A DNA stretch of 64,000 nt. Source: Sinorhizobium mexicanum. GTDB taxonomy: Bacteria > Pseudomonadota > Alphaproteobacteria > Rhizobiales > Rhizobiaceae. The stretch is from positions 372,001 through 436,000 of the forward strand of contig NZ_CP041241.1 of the NCBI RefSeq assembly GCF_013488225.1. Reading direction: 5' to 3'. Numbering within the stretch: the stretch's first letter is position 1; each line of letters starts with the position of its first letter. The translations under genes and the position numbers were made by a program. Below, one piece after another: positions 61,417 through 64,000 of this stretch. Below the pieces are notes generated by a model. The model worked only from the letters and a program-made list of their open reading frames with translations. It was not told where the DNA came from and made no database searches.

Positions 61417-62646
61417 ATGATCAATCAGGACGGGGCAACGGCAACGATGAGGCCGGCGACATATCGCAGTATCCCGGCCGGCATATGGGCACTCGGTTTC
61501 GTATCGATGCTGATGGACATCTCCTCCGAGATGATCCATGCGCTACTGCCGGTCTACATGGTCTCGGTGCTCGGCACCTCCGCCTTCGCGGTCGGCATCA
61601 TCGAAGGCATTGCCGAGGCAACGGCCTCGATCACCAAGGTGTTCTCGGGTGCTCTAAGCGACTGGCTGGGTCGACGCAAGTTCCTCGCAGCGCTTGGCTA
61701 TGGTCTCGCCGCCGCCACGAAGCCGATCTTTCCGCTCGCCTCTTCTCTCGATTGGCTTATTGCCGCTCGATTTGTCGACCGTGTCGGCAAAGGGATCCGC
61801 GGTGCGCCGCGGGATGCGCTTGTTGCCGACATCGCTCCCCCAGAACTGCGGGGCGCGAGCTTCGGTCTGCGCCAGTCGCTTGACACCGTCGGCGCATTTA
61901 TCGGTCCGCTCCTGGCGATCGGTCTCATGTGGCTGACAGCGGAGCATTTCCAGGCGGTGTTCTGGATTGCGGTCCTTCCCGCCTTCCTGTCTGTCGGCGT
62001 GCTGCTGCTCGTGGTCAAGGAGCCCGAGCGACCGCAGGAGCTTCGACGCGTTCGCATGCCGTTCCACAAGGATGAACTGGGGCGTCTCGGCAAATCCTAC
62101 TGGTGGGTCGTGGCCGTCGCTACCCTGTTTACGCTCGCCCGCTTCAGCGAGGCATTCCTCATCCTGAAGGCACAGTCGATCGGCACGCCGATAGCTTTGG
62201 TGCCGCTTGCGCTGGTTCTAATGAGCCTGGCCTATTCGCTCTCGGCCTATCCCGCCGGCGTCCTCTCAGACAAGGTGGACCGGTTCACCATTCTCGTTAT
62301 CGGTCTCGTGCTGCTGGTCTGCGCCGATCTCACCCTGGCGTTCGCGCAAAGTGCCATCAGCGCCGGATTCGGTGTCGCTCTCTGGGGCCTGCACATGGGG
62401 TTCACGCAGGGGCTGCTGGCGAAGCTGATTGCCGATACATCGCCTGCGGAATTGCGCGGCACGGCCTTCGGCATGTTCAATTTGATCACCGGGCTGGCTC
62501 TGCTGCTTGCCAGTGTCATCGCGGGTGCGCTTTGGGATCTCGCAGGGCCGCAAGGAACGTTCCTCGCGGGCGCGGGATTCGCGGCGCTGACTATGATGGG
62601 GTTGGTGATGGTCCGCGCCCGGCTCTCTGCACAGGCCAGTGCCTGA
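61417..62646 (+). CDS. MFS transporter in a ChrB-N operon
   Basis: A 409-residue 12-helix MFS protein. ALSDWLGRRKFLAALGYGLA is the motif between helices 2 and 3; RFVDRVGKGIRGAPRDALVA follows, which is typical of the MFS group formerly linked to fosmidomycin-like resistance. The ATG at 61417 begins one base after the TGA of the ChrB-N gene; a second ATG at 61447 is an alternative. Tight linkage means co-expression. Substrate unknown. Confidence 0.8.
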   Translation: MINQDGATATMRPATYRSIPAGIWALGFVSMLMDISSEMIHALLPVYMVSVLGTSAFAVGIIEGIAEATASITKVFSGALSDWLGRRKFLAALGYGLAAATKPIFPLASSLDWLIAARFVDRVGKGIRGAPRDALVADIAPPELRGASFGLRQSLDTVGAFIGPLLAIGLMWLTAEHFQAVFWIAVLPAFLSVGVLLLVVKEPERPQELRRVRMPFHKDELGRLGKSYWWVVAVATLFTLARFSEAFLILKAQSIGTPIALVPLALVLMSLAYSLSAYPAGVLSDKVDRFTILVIGLVLLVCADLTLAFAQSAISAGFGVALWGLHMGFTQGLLAKLIADTSPAELRGTAFGMFNLITGLALLLASVIAGALWDLAGPQGTFLAGAGFAALTMMGLVMVRARLSAQASA

Positions 62647-62706
62647 CACGAGGTAGCAGCACAAAATAGATCGAGCTGACCTCAGAGCAAGGATACGGAG
62701 CTGCAA

Positions 62707-62808
62707 ATGTACGACTCAGATGCCTTCCTTACACACGCGATCGGTAGCCTTGCCCGGACCAATTGGGAGGGAATGCGACTGGACCGGCTGATTACCAGGA
62801 TTTTGTAA
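62707..62808 (+). CDS. Possible 33-residue small protein
   Basis: A short frame (MYDSDAFLTHAIGSLARTNW...) with ACGGAG six bases before the ATG, in the 175 bp gap between the MFS and PAP2 genes. No family is recognised. Support is limited to the ribosome-binding site. Confidence 0.2.
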   Translation: MYDSDAFLTHAIGSLARTNWEGMRLDRLITRIL

Positions 62809-62821
62809 GGGCCGGTCCGGA

Positions 62822-63823
62822 ATGGCGGCGTCGTTCTTTTCTGTCGTTACCGCATCGATCTCAGCGCATCCGCTCGCTTCGGTGGCAACGCAGAGGGCGC
62901 GAACGTGGGCGGCCGTTCACGATTCGCGCTTCAGCCGGTTCGCTCTGGATCTCCTTGATCCCTCGCGCCCGGACATGCGCTTCCTCGCTCTTCTGGCTGT
63001 CGTCCTCTTCGGTATCTTGGAAGACGTTGTTAGCGGCGATCCTTTGGTCAGGGCCGACACAGCAATCTACAATGCTCTCCAGGACCTGCGGACAGCACCC
63101 GGCGACGCGGTGATGATCGCGGTCACCGAATTGGGCGACACCTTCGTCGTCGTAGCTGTGACAATTGCGGTGTTGCTCTGGTTCGCCTGGAATCGCGCGT
63201 GGCGAACGTCGGCATTCTGGTTGCTTGCGATCGCCGGAGCTTCCGCGATCATCACGGTGATCAAGATTACCCTTCATCGCACGCGTCCAGCGGAGTCGCT
63301 TTACACGGGCTCCAGCGCATTCTCCTTTCCGAGCGGCCACAGCACCGCCAACACCGTCCTCTACGGGTTCCTCGCCTTCCTGGTTGCACTCGGGTTGCGC
63401 CGGGCCTGGCGTCTTCCCGTCGCGTTTACGGCCACATTCGTCGCGCTGCTGATCGCGTTTTCGCGCCTCTATCTGGGGGCCCACTGGTTCTCCGATGTGA
63501 CCGGAGGATTGGCATTCGGGACTGCCTGGATCGCTGTGCTCGGTTTCACCTACCTCCGCAAGCCGGCTGAGCCTTACGGCGCGATCGGACTTGCGACTGT
63601 CAGCGCTACGGCGCTCAGTCTCGCGGGAGGCTTGAACGTCTATCGGCATCATTCCCTTGACGCCGAACGTTACGCCTTCAAACCGGTGGTGCGCACGATG
63701 ACGGCGGGTGAATGGCGTACGAACGGTTGGCAACGGCTTCCATCTAACCGCATCGATATGTTTGGCGAGATCGAGGAACCCTTGACGATCCAGTGGGCCG
63801 GCGGCCTGCCAGCAATCCAGTAG
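62822..63823 (+). CDS. PAP2-family membrane phosphatase (cut short by TAG)
   Basis: A 333-residue protein with about six helices and an intact PAP2 site: KITLHRTRPAES, FPSGHSTANTVLYG and SRLYLGAHWFSDVTGG. It should dephosphorylate lipid phosphates or undecaprenyl pyrophosphate at the periplasmic face. In relatives the PAP2 domain is followed by an LssY_C domain. Here the start of that domain (YAFKPVVRTMTAGEWRTNGW; LTIQWAGGLPAIQ) is present but a TAG at 63821-63823 stops it. Confidence 0.82.
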   Translation: MAASFFSVVTASISAHPLASVATQRARTWAAVHDSRFSRFALDLLDPSRPDMRFLALLAVVLFGILEDVVSGDPLVRADTAIYNALQDLRTAPGDAVMIAVTELGDTFVVVAVTIAVLLWFAWNRAWRTSAFWLLAIAGASAIITVIKITLHRTRPAESLYTGSSAFSFPSGHSTANTVLYGFLAFLVALGLRRAWRLPVAFTATFVALLIAFSRLYLGAHWFSDVTGGLAFGTAWIAVLGFTYLRKPAEPYGAIGLATVSATALSLAGGLNVYRHHSLDAERYAFKPVVRTMTAGEWRTNGWQRLPSNRIDMFGEIEEPLTIQWAGGLPAIQ

Positions 63824-64000
63824 GACTTGCAGACCAAGGGTTGGCACATGCCTGCACCATGGACCGCGACAAACGCGCTCGGCTGGCTCACAAACAAGGC
63901 TGCTCCCGTCGAATTGCCGGTCGTTCCTCGTCTCAGGAGCGGTAGGCTTCCGGGCCTCACCCTTGTGCTGCCCAACGACAAAATGCCGGAGGCATCGCGC
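63824..64000 (+). pseudogene. LssY_C domain continuation after the in-frame TAG
   Basis: The frame continues without further stops to the window edge: DLQTKGWHMPAPWTATNALG, then PVELPVVPRLRSGRLPGL and TLVLPND. This is the LssY_C fold's continuation from the PAP2 gene. It lacks its own start and would be lost unless the TAG is suppressed or is an error. Confidence 0.65.

Overview
The window reads as part of a secondary replicon (chromid or megaplasmid) of a Sinorhizobium/Ensifer-type alphaproteobacterium. The reasons are high-GC rhizobial codon use, dispersed rhizobial intergenic palindromes (six copies of a RIME1-like ~100 bp element and five other palindrome types), and gene neighbourhoods I associate with S. 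meliloti pSymB: a C-P lyase operon, then methylmalonyl-CoA mutase, propionyl-CoA carboxylase, valine degradation genes and an unlinked glgA. The replicon assignment is inference. I saw no rRNA, tRNA, CRISPR array, complete insertion sequence or replication origin.

Layout. 0-4 kb: end of an FAD/NAD(P)-binding protein, a PLP-dependent cystathionine beta-lyase-like gene, a divergent LysR regulator and an MFS exporter. 4.1-4.5 kb: 3' remnants of an aldehyde dehydrogenase and an enoyl-CoA hydratase, joined tail to tail. 4.6-10.9 kb: a signalling locus made of a CHASE2 class III nucleotide cyclase, coupled to a 1208-residue FecR/TPR/outer-membrane beta-barrel protein, with a divergent small membrane protein that resembles Pycsar effectors (PycTM). 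11.1-12.4 kb: secreted DUF992 and DUF922 proteins. 12.4-18.5 kb: phnGHIJKL plus a hexapeptide transferase, divergent from phnF, with a PHO box and a palindromic operator between them. 18.9-20.9 kb: methanethiol oxidase and a membrane protein. 20.9-32.0 kb: valine/propionyl-CoA catabolism (bhbA, pccA, pccB, an acyl-CoA-responsive regulator, acyl-CoA dehydrogenase, 3-hydroxyisobutyryl-CoA hydrolase, 3-hydroxyisobutyrate dehydrogenase). Together these take isobutyryl-CoA towards succinyl-CoA; methylmalonate-semialdehyde dehydrogenase and the epimerase are not in the window. 32.3-38.1 kb: single genes (SDR, amino-acid-binding protein, FAH-fold enzyme, EamA transporter, glycogen synthase) separated by repeats.

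38.3-52.1 kb is an accessory stretch with many lesions: small stress-type proteins, a sugar dehydrogenase, a TetR-controlled EmrAB-like pump whose emrA is frameshifted, a frameshifted secreted alpha/beta hydrolase, a chimeric SDR/ketosynthase relic, and a PAS histidine kinase with an in-frame stop next to a receiver-only regulator and a LuxR-type HTH remnant. 52.8-59.4 kb is an intact operon: LacI regulator, Tat-exported binding protein, two permeases, a GH172 (DUF2961) glycosidase and an ATPase, controlled by a striking 34-bp perfect palindrome. 59.4-60.2 kb holds a decayed DUF3991/TOPRIM-type plasmid gene, a candidate CU-rich small RNA and a second orphan terminator. 60.3-64 kb: YjdM/PhnA-like protein, a ChrB-N protein followed by an MFS transporter, and a PAP2 phosphatase cut from its LssY_C domain by an in-frame TAG.

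The best candidate for an undescribed system is the 4.6-10.9 kb locus. An outer-membrane barrel carrying its own FecR and TPR modules is translationally coupled to a periplasm-sensing cyclase, and a divergent effector-like membrane protein may read the nucleotide signal.
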